Source: Nocardioides limicola (GTDB lineage: Bacteria > Actinomycetota > Actinomycetes > Propionibacteriales > Nocardioidaceae). Taken from it: a stretch of DNA of 55,732 bases. Positions 32,388 to 41,482 of this stretch are shown here, one piece after another. Position numbers and translations under genes: made by a program. The stretch covers positions 1 through 55,732 of the forward strand of contig NZ_JAERJA010000014.1 of the NCBI RefSeq assembly GCF_016827675.1. The letters are read 5' to 3'. Each line of letters starts with the position of its first letter. Position 1 is the first letter of the stretch. Below the pieces are notes generated by a model. The model had not been told where the DNA came from. It saw only the letters and a program-made list of their open reading frames with translations, and did no database searches.

Positions 32388-33196
32388 TGCTGCTGGGTGT
32401 GTGTGCGACCAAGGGCGCGCCGGGGGCTACCTCGGCGGCGTTGGCGCTCGGCGCTGTGTGGCCACGCGACGTGGTGTTGCTTGAGGCCGACCCGGTGGGT
32501 GGGGCCCTGACGTACCGGTGCCTCACTCCTGCAGGGGGTCCGCCGACGCCGCGGCCAGGTCTGTTGGATCTCGCCCAGGACGCACACTCCGGCCGTGCAG
32601 AGGCCACAGCGGCAGCGGTACTGGATAAGTCCACTCAACGGCTGGGTTGTGGGGTACGGCTGGTTCAGGGGGTCACTGGGATCCAGGGGGCCGGGGTGGC
32701 GAACATGTGGCCCTCGATCGTGCAGCTCGTGGCTGCCGCCGCCAAGGAGATCGACGTGATCGTGGATCTGGGGCGGCTGCATTCTGTGGTGCCTGGGTTC
32801 GTCGCTGAGGCCCACCGGCTGCTGGTGGTGGCGGCACCGACGATGGAGCAGGTGGTCTGGTTGCGTGAAGGCGTGGATCGGATCCGTCGGCAGCGGACCT
32901 CTCCAGTGGCGGTGACTCCGGTGCTAGTGGGTCACCCCAAGCACGCGGCGGCCGAGTGCGGGGAAGTCGACCAGGTGCTTTCGGGTGCCGGAGTGCACGC
33001 CGACCTGACCCAGCACCTGTCCTGGGATCCAACTGGGTTGCAGCGGCTCCAGGTCGGGGGAGACCCCCACCACAAGTCGCTGGCGAAGTCCTCCCTGATC
33101 AAGTCCGCGCGTGAGCTTGCTGAGCACGTCTCAGTCGACAACAGCCAACACCTCGATGCCGCGTCCAAGTGGTTCCGAGCAGGGGAGCAGTCATGA
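32387..33196 (+). CDS. TadZ/CpaE-like MinD-family ATPase, 269 aa
   Basis: ATKGAPGATSAALAL near the N-terminus is a deviant P-loop of the MinD/ParA superfamily, and VVLLEADPVGGAL corresponds to the A' motif. TadZ/CpaE-type proteins place the pilus machine at a cell site. The start at 32387 shares a base with the upstream stop. Confidence 0.75.
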   Translation: MLLGVCATKGAPGATSAALALGAVWPRDVVLLEADPVGGALTYRCLTPAGGPPTPRPGLLDLAQDAHSGRAEATAAAVLDKSTQRLGCGVRLVQGVTGIQGAGVANMWPSIVQLVAAAAKEIDVIVDLGRLHSVVPGFVAEAHRLLVVAAPTMEQVVWLREGVDRIRRQRTSPVAVTPVLVGHPKHAAAECGEVDQVLSGAGVHADLTQHLSWDPTGLQRLQVGGDPHHKSLAKSSLIKSARELAEHVSVDNSQHLDAASKWFRAGEQS

Positions 33197-34479
33197 CCAC
33201 GTTCAGCAGTGACCTGGTGCGGCTGCTCCACCGAGAGGCCGGGGACCGGGTCCACCACACCGGGACAGCACTCGACCCGGCCACCGAGCGGATGCAGTTC
33301 CAGGCGGCCGCAGCTGCGGCCGTGCGTGACCATTCGATCGGGTTGGTGAACTCTGGAGTGGAGCCGCTGACTCCCGCCGATGAGCAGCAGCTCGTCGAGC
33401 ACGTCGTGGCGCGGATGTTCGGTGCGGGTCGGCTTCAGCCGTTGCTGCAGGACGAGACGATCGAAGACATCTCGATCAACGGCCCCGGCACCGTCTTTGT
33501 GACCCGGGCCGGTGGGGTGAAGGAACAGGTAGAGCCGGTCGCGGACAGCGACGAGGAGTTGCGGGAGCTCGTTGGGAACTTGGCTGCGTACGCCGGGCTG
33601 AACGCCCGTCCTTTCGATGAGGCCAACCCCCAGTTGGATCTGCGGCTGCCCGACGGGTCACGGCTCTCAGCAGTGCTCGGAGTTTGCGCACACCCGGTGG
33701 TCTCGATCCGGCGAAACCGGCTGGAGTCGGTGTCCCTGGAGGATTTGGTGCGGTTCAAGACCGTCACCGAGGAGGTCGCCGAGTTCCTGCGTGCCATGGT
33801 TGCCGCGCGGTGCAACATCATGATCGCGGGCGCCACCAACGCCGGGAAAACGACCCTGCTCCGGGCACTCGCAGGAGAAATCGACCCGGGAGAGCGGCTG
33901 GTCACCGTCGAGAACGCGCTCGAGCTCGGCCTCGGTGCGACCGGCCGTCACCCCGACCTGGTCGAGTTCGAGGTCCGGCTCCCCAACTCCGAGGGTGTCG
34001 GCGGGGTTCCGATGGGAGACCTGGTGCGTCGCAGCCTGCGGATGAGCCCGGATCGGGTGATCGTGGGTGAGGTCCTCGGCCCCGAGATCATCACCATGCT
34101 CAATGCGATGACTCAGGGCAACGACGGGTCGATGTCCACGATCCACGCACGCTCCAGCGCCGAAGTGTTCAACCGAATCACCACCTACGCACTCCAATCC
34201 GAAGAGCGGATGCCCAAAGAGGCAGCCCTCGGGTTGATCGCCGGCGGCCTGGACTTCGTACTGTTCGTGGAACGGCACCGTGGCACCGGAGAACGCCGAC
34301 TCTCCTCGATCCGGGAGATCACCGGCCAGACCGACGACGGCATGATCGTGACCAGTGAGGTCGTCGTCCTCGACAACGAGAGGGCAATCTTCAACCCCGA
34401 TGTCGCGGGACTGGCCCGCACCGACCAATTCCGTGACGTCGACTGGGAACACCCGGCCTCTAGATGGGGAGCGTGGTGA
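33193..34479 (+). CDS. tadA: TadA/CpaF-like pilus assembly ATPase, 428 aa
   Basis: GATNAGKTT (about 213-221) is Walker A. RVIVGEVLGPEIITMLNAMT followed by QGNDGSMSTIHARS contains Walker B and the His box of the VirB11/TadA secretion ATPases. TadA powers Flp pilus extension from the cytoplasmic face. The start at 33193 overlaps tadZ. Confidence 0.9.
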   Translation: MTTFSSDLVRLLHREAGDRVHHTGTALDPATERMQFQAAAAAAVRDHSIGLVNSGVEPLTPADEQQLVEHVVARMFGAGRLQPLLQDETIEDISINGPGTVFVTRAGGVKEQVEPVADSDEELRELVGNLAAYAGLNARPFDEANPQLDLRLPDGSRLSAVLGVCAHPVVSIRRNRLESVSLEDLVRFKTVTEEVAEFLRAMVAARCNIMIAGATNAGKTTLLRALAGEIDPGERLVTVENALELGLGATGRHPDLVEFEVRLPNSEGVGGVPMGDLVRRSLRMSPDRVIVGEVLGPEIITMLNAMTQGNDGSMSTIHARSSAEVFNRITTYALQSEERMPKEAALGLIAGGLDFVLFVERHRGTGERRLSSIREITGQTDDGMIVTSEVVVLDNERAIFNPDVAGLARTDQFRDVDWEHPASRWGAW

Positions 34480-34480
34480 C

Positions 34481-35353
34481 ATGTCGTGGGCCACGCTGAC
34501 TGGACTCGCGGTCGGGGCCGGGTTCGCGGCCGCGGTGGTGCTGCTGGTGGCCGTTGTCCGGGGCGCTGAACCTGACCGAGTGATCCTGACGAGGGCCAAG
34601 ACCTGGTGGTCATCAGCCGCCGCGCGGCGGGCCACCTACGCGGCCACCGCGGCAGTCGTGGTCGGGGTGCTTTCCCGCTGGCCCGTGGCCGCTGCCGCAG
34701 CTGCAGCGGTGGTGTGGGTCGGCCCTGCGGTGTTCGGGGGCGGCCGAGACGGAGTACGTCAGATCGAACGCCTCGAAGCACTCGTCACCTGGATGGAGTC
34801 TTTACGTGACACCGTGGCGACTGCATCCAGCCTGGAGCAGGCCATTCCCCGTTCTCTTGACGGGGCGTCGGAGTTGATCGGTGAGCCGCTCAGGCGGCTG
34901 GTCGCCCTGATGCAGGCCCGAGTACCGCTTCCGCAGGCGTTGGCGCATTTTGGTGAGGATCTCGATGACGCGACTGCTGACCAGGTGGTGGCGGCGCTGT
35001 ACTTGTCGGCGCGGCTGCACGGGCCGGGTTTGGTGGCCACGATGTCCAACCTGATCGAGACCACGCGTGAGGAGTTGGAGATGCGGCGCCGGATCGAGGC
35101 GGCCCGCAGATCGCTGCGGCGCAACACCCGGATCATCGTGGGTGTCAGCGTCGGGATGGTCGGTGCGATCTCGCTGTTCTCTCGTGAGTTCGTGGCTCCG
35201 TACTCCACGATGCAAGGTCAAATGGTGCTGGTGCTGTTGATCGGCGGGTTCGCGCTCGGGTTGTGGATCATCCGCCGGGCCGGCGCGATCGATGCCCCCG
35301 AACGGTTCCTGGCCAGCCCGGAACAGATGGCCAGCCTCGGAGGTGCCCGGTGA
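34481..35353 (+). CDS. tadB: TadB-like pilus platform protein, 290 aa
   Basis: TM segments near the N-terminus (two) and C-terminus, with a cytoplasmic T2SS/Tad F domain (LVTWMESLRDTVATASSLEQ onward). This is one of the paired integral-membrane platform proteins of Tad pili. It starts two bases after tadA and overlaps tadC. Confidence 0.8.
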   Translation: MSWATLTGLAVGAGFAAAVVLLVAVVRGAEPDRVILTRAKTWWSSAAARRATYAATAAVVVGVLSRWPVAAAAAAAVVWVGPAVFGGGRDGVRQIERLEALVTWMESLRDTVATASSLEQAIPRSLDGASELIGEPLRRLVALMQARVPLPQALAHFGEDLDDATADQVVAALYLSARLHGPGLVATMSNLIETTREELEMRRRIEAARRSLRRNTRIIVGVSVGMVGAISLFSREFVAPYSTMQGQMVLVLLIGGFALGLWIIRRAGAIDAPERFLASPEQMASLGGAR

Positions 35354-36246
35354 CTACCGCTCTCATCGCCGGCGGACTGCTCGGTGGCGCTCTTTACCTG
35401 CTCGCGGTCGCGATCGCGCCGCCGCGGCGCAACCTCGCCGTGGCGGTGGGGCGGTGGGAGGCTGACCGCCAACGGGTCCGGGTCATGGTCGACCGCGGCC
35501 AGGAGAGACGTCCGACAGCACGGCTGGTGGACCGGATCGTGGCCGAGGCAGCTCGGCGTGGAATCACGTTCACTCGGGTGCGGCCCGACCTGGAGCTCGT
35601 CGGCAAGACCGTAGAGGATCACCTCGCGAAGAAGTTGGCTTACGCCGTGGTCGGGTTCCTAGTGCCCGGTCTGTTCGTTGCCATCTTGGCTGCCGGTGAC
35701 ATCTACCTGCCGTGGACGATCCCCACGTTGGCGTGTGTCGGGTTCGGGGTCGCGTTCTTCTTGCTGCCCGACTCCCGGCTCAAGGCTGAGGCTGGCCAGC
35801 TGCGTGAGGACCTGCGTCGCGCGCTGTCGACCTACCTGGACCTGGTCACTATGGCGATGGCCAGCGGCCGTGGCATCACCGAGGCGCTGCCGACCGCTGC
35901 CCGGCTCGGACAAGGTCGGGCGTTCGGGCTGATCGCCGACACAGTGCTCGCCGCGCGGCGGCGTGATCTCACCCCTTGGGAGGCGCTGGCCGATCTGGGG
36001 GAGCGGACTCAGATGAAGGAACTGCAAGACCTCGGAGGAGCACTCACCTTGGTTGCCGAGGACGGTGCCCAAGTCAGGTCCACCCTGATGGCCCGGGGTG
36101 CGACGCTGCGGCGTCGGCGGGTCACCGAACTTGAGGCCGCCGCGGAGAAGGCCAACGACACCATGACGCTATCGGGGTTCGTGCTCGCCGGCGCCTTCCT
36201 CCTCTTCCTCATCTACCCGGCAATCATCACGTTCCTCGCGATCTGA
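35350..36246 (+). CDS. tadC: TadC-like pilus platform protein, 298 aa
   Basis: TM helices at the N-terminus, around 110-145 and at the C-terminus (about 270-296), with a T2SS/Tad F domain containing LREDLRRALSTYLDLVTMAM and ASGRGITEAL. The GTG start overlaps the tadB stop (GTGA). Confidence 0.8.
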   Translation: MTTALIAGGLLGGALYLLAVAIAPPRRNLAVAVGRWEADRQRVRVMVDRGQERRPTARLVDRIVAEAARRGITFTRVRPDLELVGKTVEDHLAKKLAYAVVGFLVPGLFVAILAAGDIYLPWTIPTLACVGFGVAFFLLPDSRLKAEAGQLREDLRRALSTYLDLVTMAMASGRGITEALPTAARLGQGRAFGLIADTVLAARRRDLTPWEALADLGERTQMKELQDLGGALTLVAEDGAQVRSTLMARGATLRRRRVTELEAAAEKANDTMTLSGFVLAGAFLLFLIYPAIITFLAI

Positions 36247-36273
36247 TTCGCGACCTAGAAGAAGGAGAAATCT

Positions 36274-36465
36274 ATGTGGATCGACATCCTCGTGGCTCGG
36301 GAGTACCTGGTCACGCTGCTCGGGGAGCGGCGCCGCGATGAGGCTGGCCTCAGCGTCGTCGAGTGGGTTATCGGGATCACCATCGTGGCCGGACTGGTAC
36401 TCGCAGTCGGGGCCATCATCGTGGCCAAGGTGACCGACAAGGCCAACGAGATCTCGCTGAACTGA
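36274..36465 (+). CDS. Flp-type major prepilin, 63 aa
   Basis: A polar leader ending in Gly (RRRDEAG) is followed by LSVVEWVIGITIVAGLVLAV, a class III prepilin signature with Glu at mature position 5 and a hydrophobic helix. It is expected to be cut after the Gly by a TadV-type prepilin peptidase, which is not encoded in the window. AGAAGGAG lies upstream of the ATG. Confidence 0.75.
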   Translation: MWIDILVAREYLVTLLGERRRDEAGLSVVEWVIGITIVAGLVLAVGAIIVAKVTDKANEISLN

Positions 36466-36470
36466 CACCC

Positions 36471-36860
36471 ATGCGTAGGCGTGAAGAACGCGGAGCCACC
36501 GCAGTCGAGCTCGCAATCATCTTCCCAGCGGTGATGCTGCTGGTGATGTTGATCGTGCAGTTCGCTGTTGCTGCGCACGCCCACCACCTTGCTGAAGCCG
36601 CAGCTCACGAGGCCGCTGGTGTGGCGAAACGACACGACGGCACTGGCCCAGCGGGGCGGGCCCGGGCCGAGGAGTTTCTTGCCGGCAACGCCGCCACAAT
36701 CTTGCGCGATCGCAGCATCGCCGTGCAGCGGACCCCCGTACAGGTGCAGGTCACTGTCACCGGGACGGTGATGTCGGTGGTGCCCGGGCTGAACTTGTCA
36801 GTCACCAAGACCGCGGCCGCCCCCGTGGAACGGTATGTCCCCCCAAGGTCGCAGCCATGA
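36471..36860 (+). CDS. TadE-like minor pilin, 129 aa
   Basis: EERGATAVELAIIFPAVMLL is the TadE-type signature: cleavage after Gly and Glu five residues later, then a TM helix. The rest is a small extracellular domain. It overlaps the next gene by four bases. Confidence 0.8.
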   Translation: MRRREERGATAVELAIIFPAVMLLVMLIVQFAVAAHAHHLAEAAAHEAAGVAKRHDGTGPAGRARAEEFLAGNAATILRDRSIAVQRTPVQVQVTVTGTVMSVVPGLNLSVTKTAAAPVERYVPPRSQP

Positions 36861-37264
36861 GAACAGAACGTGGATCCGCCGCCGCAGTAGAACTCGTCGT
36901 CCTGGGTCCGGTGCTGGTGATGATCATGCTGCTGGTCGTCGGGTTCGGGCGGATGGCCTCAGCAATGCAGTACGTCCAATCCGCAGCCGCCGACGGCGCC
37001 CGGGCCGCCTCCCTCGAACGCAACACCATCCAGTCGGCCACAGCCGCCCGCGCGGCCATCGACGCCTCGCTGGGGGACCGGGGAATGACGTGTCGCTGGC
37101 TCGACGTGAACGTCGACGTGAGCGACTACCGGCCCGGTGGCTCGGTTGAGGTCACCGTCACCTGCACCACATCACTGGGTGACGTCGCACTGTCGGGGTT
37201 GCCTGGCAGCAAGGCGTACACCGCGACTGCGGTCGTCCCGATCGAAACCATGCGAGGTAACTAG
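36857..37264 (+). CDS. Second TadE/TadF-like minor pilin, 135 aa
   Basis: ERGSAAAVELVVLGPVLVMI gives the same prepilin-like N-terminus with Glu in the mature region, and two Cys in the C-terminal domain (TCRW and TCTT) could form a disulfide. Pseudopilins of this type decorate or initiate Tad pili. One-base overlap with the next gene. Confidence 0.8.
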   Translation: MRTERGSAAAVELVVLGPVLVMIMLLVVGFGRMASAMQYVQSAAADGARAASLERNTIQSATAARAAIDASLGDRGMTCRWLDVNVDVSDYRPGGSVEVTVTCTTSLGDVALSGLPGSKAYTATAVVPIETMRGN

Positions 37265-37671
37265 TGGCCACGACGGAACATGAGCGCGGGAACGTGACTG
37301 TCTTCGTGCTGCTGCTCGTCACCGCGCTGATGAGTATGGCCGGGCTCGTCATCGACGCCGGCGGAGCCTTGGCCACCAAACGACAGGCCGCCACCGCGGC
37401 CGAGCACGCCGCCCGAGTCGGCGCCGACGCCCTCGACTCTGCCTCCCTGCGCTCCGGCCACCCCGTAGTCGCCCCGGCACGAGCACGTACCGCCGCCCAC
37501 AGCTACCTGACCAGGATCGGGGCCACCGGAACCGTGACGGTGTCCGGAGACACCGTCACGGTGACTGTCACCGACCGATACAAGACCGCCCTGTTGACAC
37601 TGATCGGTATCAACCGGCTCGATGTGGCCGCCACGGCGGCCGCGGTCAGCATCAACGAGGACGGCAACTAG
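37264..37671 (+). CDS. TadG-like pilus-associated protein, 135 aa
   Basis: ERGNVTVFVLLLVTALMSMA, then GLVIDAGGALATKRQAATAA is the N-terminal signature of Tad 'pilus-assembly TadE/G-like' proteins, followed by a Thr/Val-rich beta domain. It is shorter than typical TadG (no VWA domain). GTG start at 37264. Last gene of the Tad operon. Confidence 0.75.
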   Translation: MATTEHERGNVTVFVLLLVTALMSMAGLVIDAGGALATKRQAATAAEHAARVGADALDSASLRSGHPVVAPARARTAAHSYLTRIGATGTVTVSGDTVTVTVTDRYKTALLTLIGINRLDVAATAAAVSINEDGN

Positions 37672-37674
37672 TCA

Positions 37675-37706
37675 TGTCACACCTTCGGGTTATCGGGCAC
37701 TTGCCC
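37675..37706 (+). promoter_or_regulatory. TGTCACA-N17-ACTTGCCC promoter element before the LysM/BTAD gene
   Basis: TGTCACA (37675-37681), 17 bases, ACTTGCCC (37699-37706), then TAGTCGAGAGG. It starts only four bases after the Tad operon stop codon, so the 1004-aa protein gene is transcribed separately from the Tad genes. Confidence 0.7.
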
Positions 37707-37743
37707 TAGTCGAGAGGGCTTCTGCGCGAGGAGAGGACTACAG

Positions 37744-40700
37744 ATGCGTTGGATCAAGGCCGTAGCGGCAGGACTGATGCTGGGTGCACTGGTGGTGTTG
37801 CCACCAGCCGGGCTGATCGTGTTCATCGGGAACCCGTGGCCCGAGGGCGGAATCATGTGGTCGGCGGCGCTTAGTGACAGCGCGGTGATCGGGATCCTCG
37901 CCGTTGTGGTGTGGGTCTTGTGGGCGCAGTTCGTGCTGTGCGTGCTGGCTGAGGTCACCGCGGCGTTCCGGCAACGCGACCGGGCTGTCGGGGTACCGCT
38001 GGCGTTTGGGTTCCAGCAGCAGTTGGCCCGAAGGCTCGTGACTGCCGTCCTGGCTGTCGGCGTCGCCACCCCCGTCCTTGGCTTCACCGGGGCTGCCATC
38101 GCCGCAGAGCCTGCCCCGATGCCGGGGCCTCAGTCCTCGATGCTGGTGAGCCACACCGAGGAGGAAGTCGAGGTTGCGGCTCCAACCACCCTGGCCGCAG
38201 CCGCGCAAGAGACACGGACCGTGGTAGTTGGTCACCTGGACAACCTCTACACGATCGCCCAGACCCACCTCGGTGCCGGGAACCGGTGGCCCGAGATCGC
38301 GCGACTCAATCAAGGCCTGGAGATGAAGGACGGGACCACGTTCACCAACCCCGAGGTCATCCACGCCGGGTGGGAGCTGCGAGTCCCCACGGCTGACGAA
38401 CCCTCCTCGCCGCAGGAGGCTGGCACCCACACAGTGGCCAAGGGCGAGTACCTGTCCAAGATCGCCCAGGACCGACTCGGCGACGGCAACCGGTGGCCAG
38501 AACTCTACGACGCCAACCGTGAGGTGATCGACGACCCGAACCTGATCCATCCCGGTCAGGTACTTGCAGTGCCCGGCGACACCCCAGCACGCGGCACGGT
38601 GGCCACCGACAAGGTAGGGCTCGACACACCTGACGTGGCTGAGAGGGCCGAATCGAACGACGCAGCCGCACTAGGGGCAGTCCCCTCAACCGAGCCGCCG
38701 GTGGCGGCGCCGCAGGCGGATCCGAGCACCGAGTTCCTCACCCAGATTGTCGACGCTGGTGAGAAGCCGTCGCTTGCTGGCACAACCACGAGCGACAGCG
38801 TGAGCCTCGACGAGAACGAGGGGACCGTATGGCCTGTCCGGACCGTTGGCGGAGTCGGTGCGTTCCTAGCCGCCGGTGTCATCGCGCTGATCGCGCTCAG
38901 GCGTGGTCGGCAGCGGCGGCAACGCAAGCCTGGTGAGCGGATGCCTCTCCCGTCATCCCCGGCGGCGGCCGAGGTCGAGCAGGAGTTGCGAGTGGTGGCC
39001 GATGACCAGGCCGTGGACAATGTCGACGTGGCTCTCCGTGCGTTGGCTGCCGCCTGTGACCAGGACGGGGAACCGAGACCCCGAGTACGGCTGGCCCGCG
39101 TGACTGCCTCCCAGATCGACCTCTATCTGTCCGCCGCGGCAACTCTGCCGGCTCCTTGGCGGGCCACGGATGAGTCCACCGTGTGGTTCCTGCCCACCAC
39201 AGATGCCGCCCAGATCCCGGACCTTGCTGCTGAGGTGGCGGCGCCGTGGCCCGGCTTGGTCACTGTCGGGCATGACGGCGAGGACGGGCTGCTGCTGCTG
39301 AACCTGGAGGAAGTGGGGACGTTCGGGGTTGTCGGAGCAGCCCAGGCCCTCAACGTGTTCGCAGCGATCGCGATCGAGTTGGGCACCGCCTCCTGGAGCC
39401 AGGACGTATCCCTCACCATCGTGGGGGCCCTCGAGGAACTCGGGGAGCTCCTCGAACCAGGTCGCGTACGGTATGTCCCCTCCGCTAGGAAGCTCGCCCC
39501 GGAATCTGGAGCTGCCCTGGAGGTCGTTCTCGATGGTGCGCGCAGCCTCACCCGTGAGGAATGTTCAGCCCTGCGGAACCGAGGCGTGGTGGTGGTCACC
39601 CACGGATGGTCCGCGGGGGACACCGGCCTGCAAATCACTGGCCCGGATCAAGCCCGGCTACTGCCCTACAACCTTGAAGTCACCCCTCAACTGGTCGATG
39701 ACCGCACGTTCGAAGGGCTCCGGGAGATCCTGCAGGCCAGTCTCCTCGAGCCTGTTGCTAGCCAGAGCCGGGAGCCCGTTGTCCCTTTCGACGCGGACGA
39801 CGTCCTCGACGACGTCGTCCCTGATGCCTCCACCGAGGACCAGGAAGAGGCCGACGCGACAGCCCTGGACCCCGCTGAGGAACCTGCCATCGACGCCACC
39901 AGTGTGGGCACGGAGGCCGGGTCCCTCGAGGCGGCTGTTGTGTCGGCTGCACTCCCCGCGGAGGAGCTTGAGGCGACGCTTCACGAGTTCCTCCAGACCG
40001 GGCACCCCGTGATCCGACTCCTCGGTGAGGTGGTCGACATCGTGGGCACCACCGCGCCCGCACCGGCCTCTGAAACCCATCAGAAGGTTTGCACCCGGAT
40101 CGCGGCCTACCTCGCCCTCAACCCCAACACCTCCCGACAGTCACTGAACCAAGCGGTGTGGGGAGGGCAGCGGATCTCCCCAAGCACTGTCGACTCACGA
40201 ATCAGCAACCTGCGCGCCTGGCTGGGGGAGAACCCCGACACTCAGGAGAAGTACCTGCCTCCGCGCAGCCTGCGGTTCACCGACGCCGTCACAACCGACT
40301 GGGGCATCTTCACCAAACTGATCGGCTCCAACCCGACAACGGCAGCCACCACGGCACTCGAGGAGGCGCTCAGCCTGGTCCGAGGGCGACCGCTGGAAGG
40401 TGAGGAGTCCAAGCACTACGGATTCGCCGAGTACGTCGTGGCTGAAATGATGGACACAATCGTCGATGCTGCCTACGAGCTCGCCCGGCGCCGCTACTTC
40501 GAGGGGTCCTGGCGCAAGGCCGGCCAGGCCGCGGCGCTCGGCGTACTGCTCGAGCCCGGCAACGAACGGCTTTGGCGCCTGCGGATCCACGCCGCACATT
40601 CGGCCGGCAACTCTGCCGAGGTCAGCGAGGCGGTCGCCCGGATGCACGCCCGGATCACCGAACTCGGCTTCGAACTCGAGGACGAGACCACCGCACTCCT

Positions 40701-40758
40701 CCAGGCGCTCGCCCAGCAGGACGCCGAGACAATCTCACTCTCGCGTCAAGCGCTCTAA
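37744..40758 (+). CDS. Membrane protein with two LysM domains and C-terminal BTAD, 1004 aa
   Basis: TM helices near 5-30, 45-70 and 95-118 are followed by two LysM-like modules: VVVGHLDNLYTIAQTHLGAG (about 158-215) and THTVAKGEYLSKIAQDRLGD (about 223-278). A further TM helix lies near 365-385. The C-terminal about 230 residues form an OmpR-like winged helix plus bacterial transcriptional activator (BTAD) repeats (LARRRYFEGSWRKAGQAAAL). Such LysM-BTAD proteins recur near actinobacterial Tad loci. It may sense wall contact and relay it to the cytosolic domain; that function is inferred. Confidence 0.75.
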   Translation: MRWIKAVAAGLMLGALVVLPPAGLIVFIGNPWPEGGIMWSAALSDSAVIGILAVVVWVLWAQFVLCVLAEVTAAFRQRDRAVGVPLAFGFQQQLARRLVTAVLAVGVATPVLGFTGAAIAAEPAPMPGPQSSMLVSHTEEEVEVAAPTTLAAAAQETRTVVVGHLDNLYTIAQTHLGAGNRWPEIARLNQGLEMKDGTTFTNPEVIHAGWELRVPTADEPSSPQEAGTHTVAKGEYLSKIAQDRLGDGNRWPELYDANREVIDDPNLIHPGQVLAVPGDTPARGTVATDKVGLDTPDVAERAESNDAAALGAVPSTEPPVAAPQADPSTEFLTQIVDAGEKPSLAGTTTSDSVSLDENEGTVWPVRTVGGVGAFLAAGVIALIALRRGRQRRQRKPGERMPLPSSPAAAEVEQELRVVADDQAVDNVDVALRALAAACDQDGEPRPRVRLARVTASQIDLYLSAAATLPAPWRATDESTVWFLPTTDAAQIPDLAAEVAAPWPGLVTVGHDGEDGLLLLNLEEVGTFGVVGAAQALNVFAAIAIELGTASWSQDVSLTIVGALEELGELLEPGRVRYVPSARKLAPESGAALEVVLDGARSLTREECSALRNRGVVVVTHGWSAGDTGLQITGPDQARLLPYNLEVTPQLVDDRTFEGLREILQASLLEPVASQSREPVVPFDADDVLDDVVPDASTEDQEEADATALDPAEEPAIDATSVGTEAGSLEAAVVSAALPAEELEATLHEFLQTGHPVIRLLGEVVDIVGTTAPAPASETHQKVCTRIAAYLALNPNTSRQSLNQAVWGGQRISPSTVDSRISNLRAWLGENPDTQEKYLPPRSLRFTDAVTTDWGIFTKLIGSNPTTAATTALEEALSLVRGRPLEGEESKHYGFAEYVVAEMMDTIVDAAYELARRRYFEGSWRKAGQAAALGVLLEPGNERLWRLRIHAAHSAGNSAEVSEAVARMHARITELGFELEDETTALLQALAQQDAETISLSRQAL

Positions 40759-40861
40759 GAGCCACGGCTCCGCGGCAATGGCTCGAATCGCCCTAGGTTG
40801 ATCCCGGTCCCAGCTAGGGTTGTTCTGAAGACGACCAGCCCGTGAAGAAGGTGAGGGCGAC

Positions 40862-41332
40862 ATGGGGCTTGGCTCAGCTCAGAACAACTGGATCTTCAGC
40901 GCGATCGTCCACATCCAGGGGGTAGCAGAGGACGGGTACCAGTATCGGTTCGAGGTTTCGGACAGGCCCGACGGCGCTGTCGTGTGGACAACGTCTCTAG
41001 TTGACGGCAGCCGTCTCACCTTCACCATCTCGTCAACCTCGGGACCGTGGGGAACCCTCTGGATCCAGCCAAGTATCGACGGTCTGTGGAGTGGGCCCCG
41101 TGCCGTGGTGAGCAAGTCAACGCCCTTTCAGAGTGCAGACAAGGCGAAGTGGCGAGCGATCGGGATCGCTTCCTACCTCCTGACCCAGCTACCAGAGGGG
41201 GAAGGCTTCCCCAAGAAGAAGGCACGCAAACACTTCCGGAACTACTTGCTTAGTCAGACAGTCTTCTATCCCTCGTCGGATGGGGGACGGCGAACCATCA
41301 CCGAGGTCGTCCCCACTGGGTATATCGGCTAG
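40862..41332 (+). CDS. Hypothetical protein, 156 aa
   Basis: Begins MGLGSAQNNWIFSAIVHIQG after GAAGGTGAG. It has a mixed beta fold with several Trp and a basic patch (PKKKARKHFRNYLLSQ). No TM segment and no family recognised. Codon use is slightly less GC-biased than neighbours. Confidence 0.55.
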   Translation: MGLGSAQNNWIFSAIVHIQGVAEDGYQYRFEVSDRPDGAVVWTTSLVDGSRLTFTISSTSGPWGTLWIQPSIDGLWSGPRAVVSKSTPFQSADKAKWRAIGIASYLLTQLPEGEGFPKKKARKHFRNYLLSQTVFYPSSDGGRRTITEVVPTGYIG

Positions 41333-41409
41333 GTGCGATCCGGAGGCCGCTGAACGTCCTTCGTGCAGGCCATCTCACTTCAGGCCCCTCACCCGCCCAG
41401 CTCCCCAGC

Positions 41410-41441
41410 TGTCACATATAGCCCTCGTCTCGTACTTGCCC
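41410..41441 (+). promoter_or_regulatory. TGTCACA-N17-ACTTGCCC promoter element before ardC
   Basis: TGTCACA (41410-41416), 17 bases, ACTTGCCC (41434-41441), then TGAATGAAGGAG. Perfect match; 41 bases upstream of the chosen ATG. Confidence 0.7.
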
Positions 41442-41482
41442 TGAATGAAGGAGCAACTCCGAGGCAAAGGGACGAATCGGTG

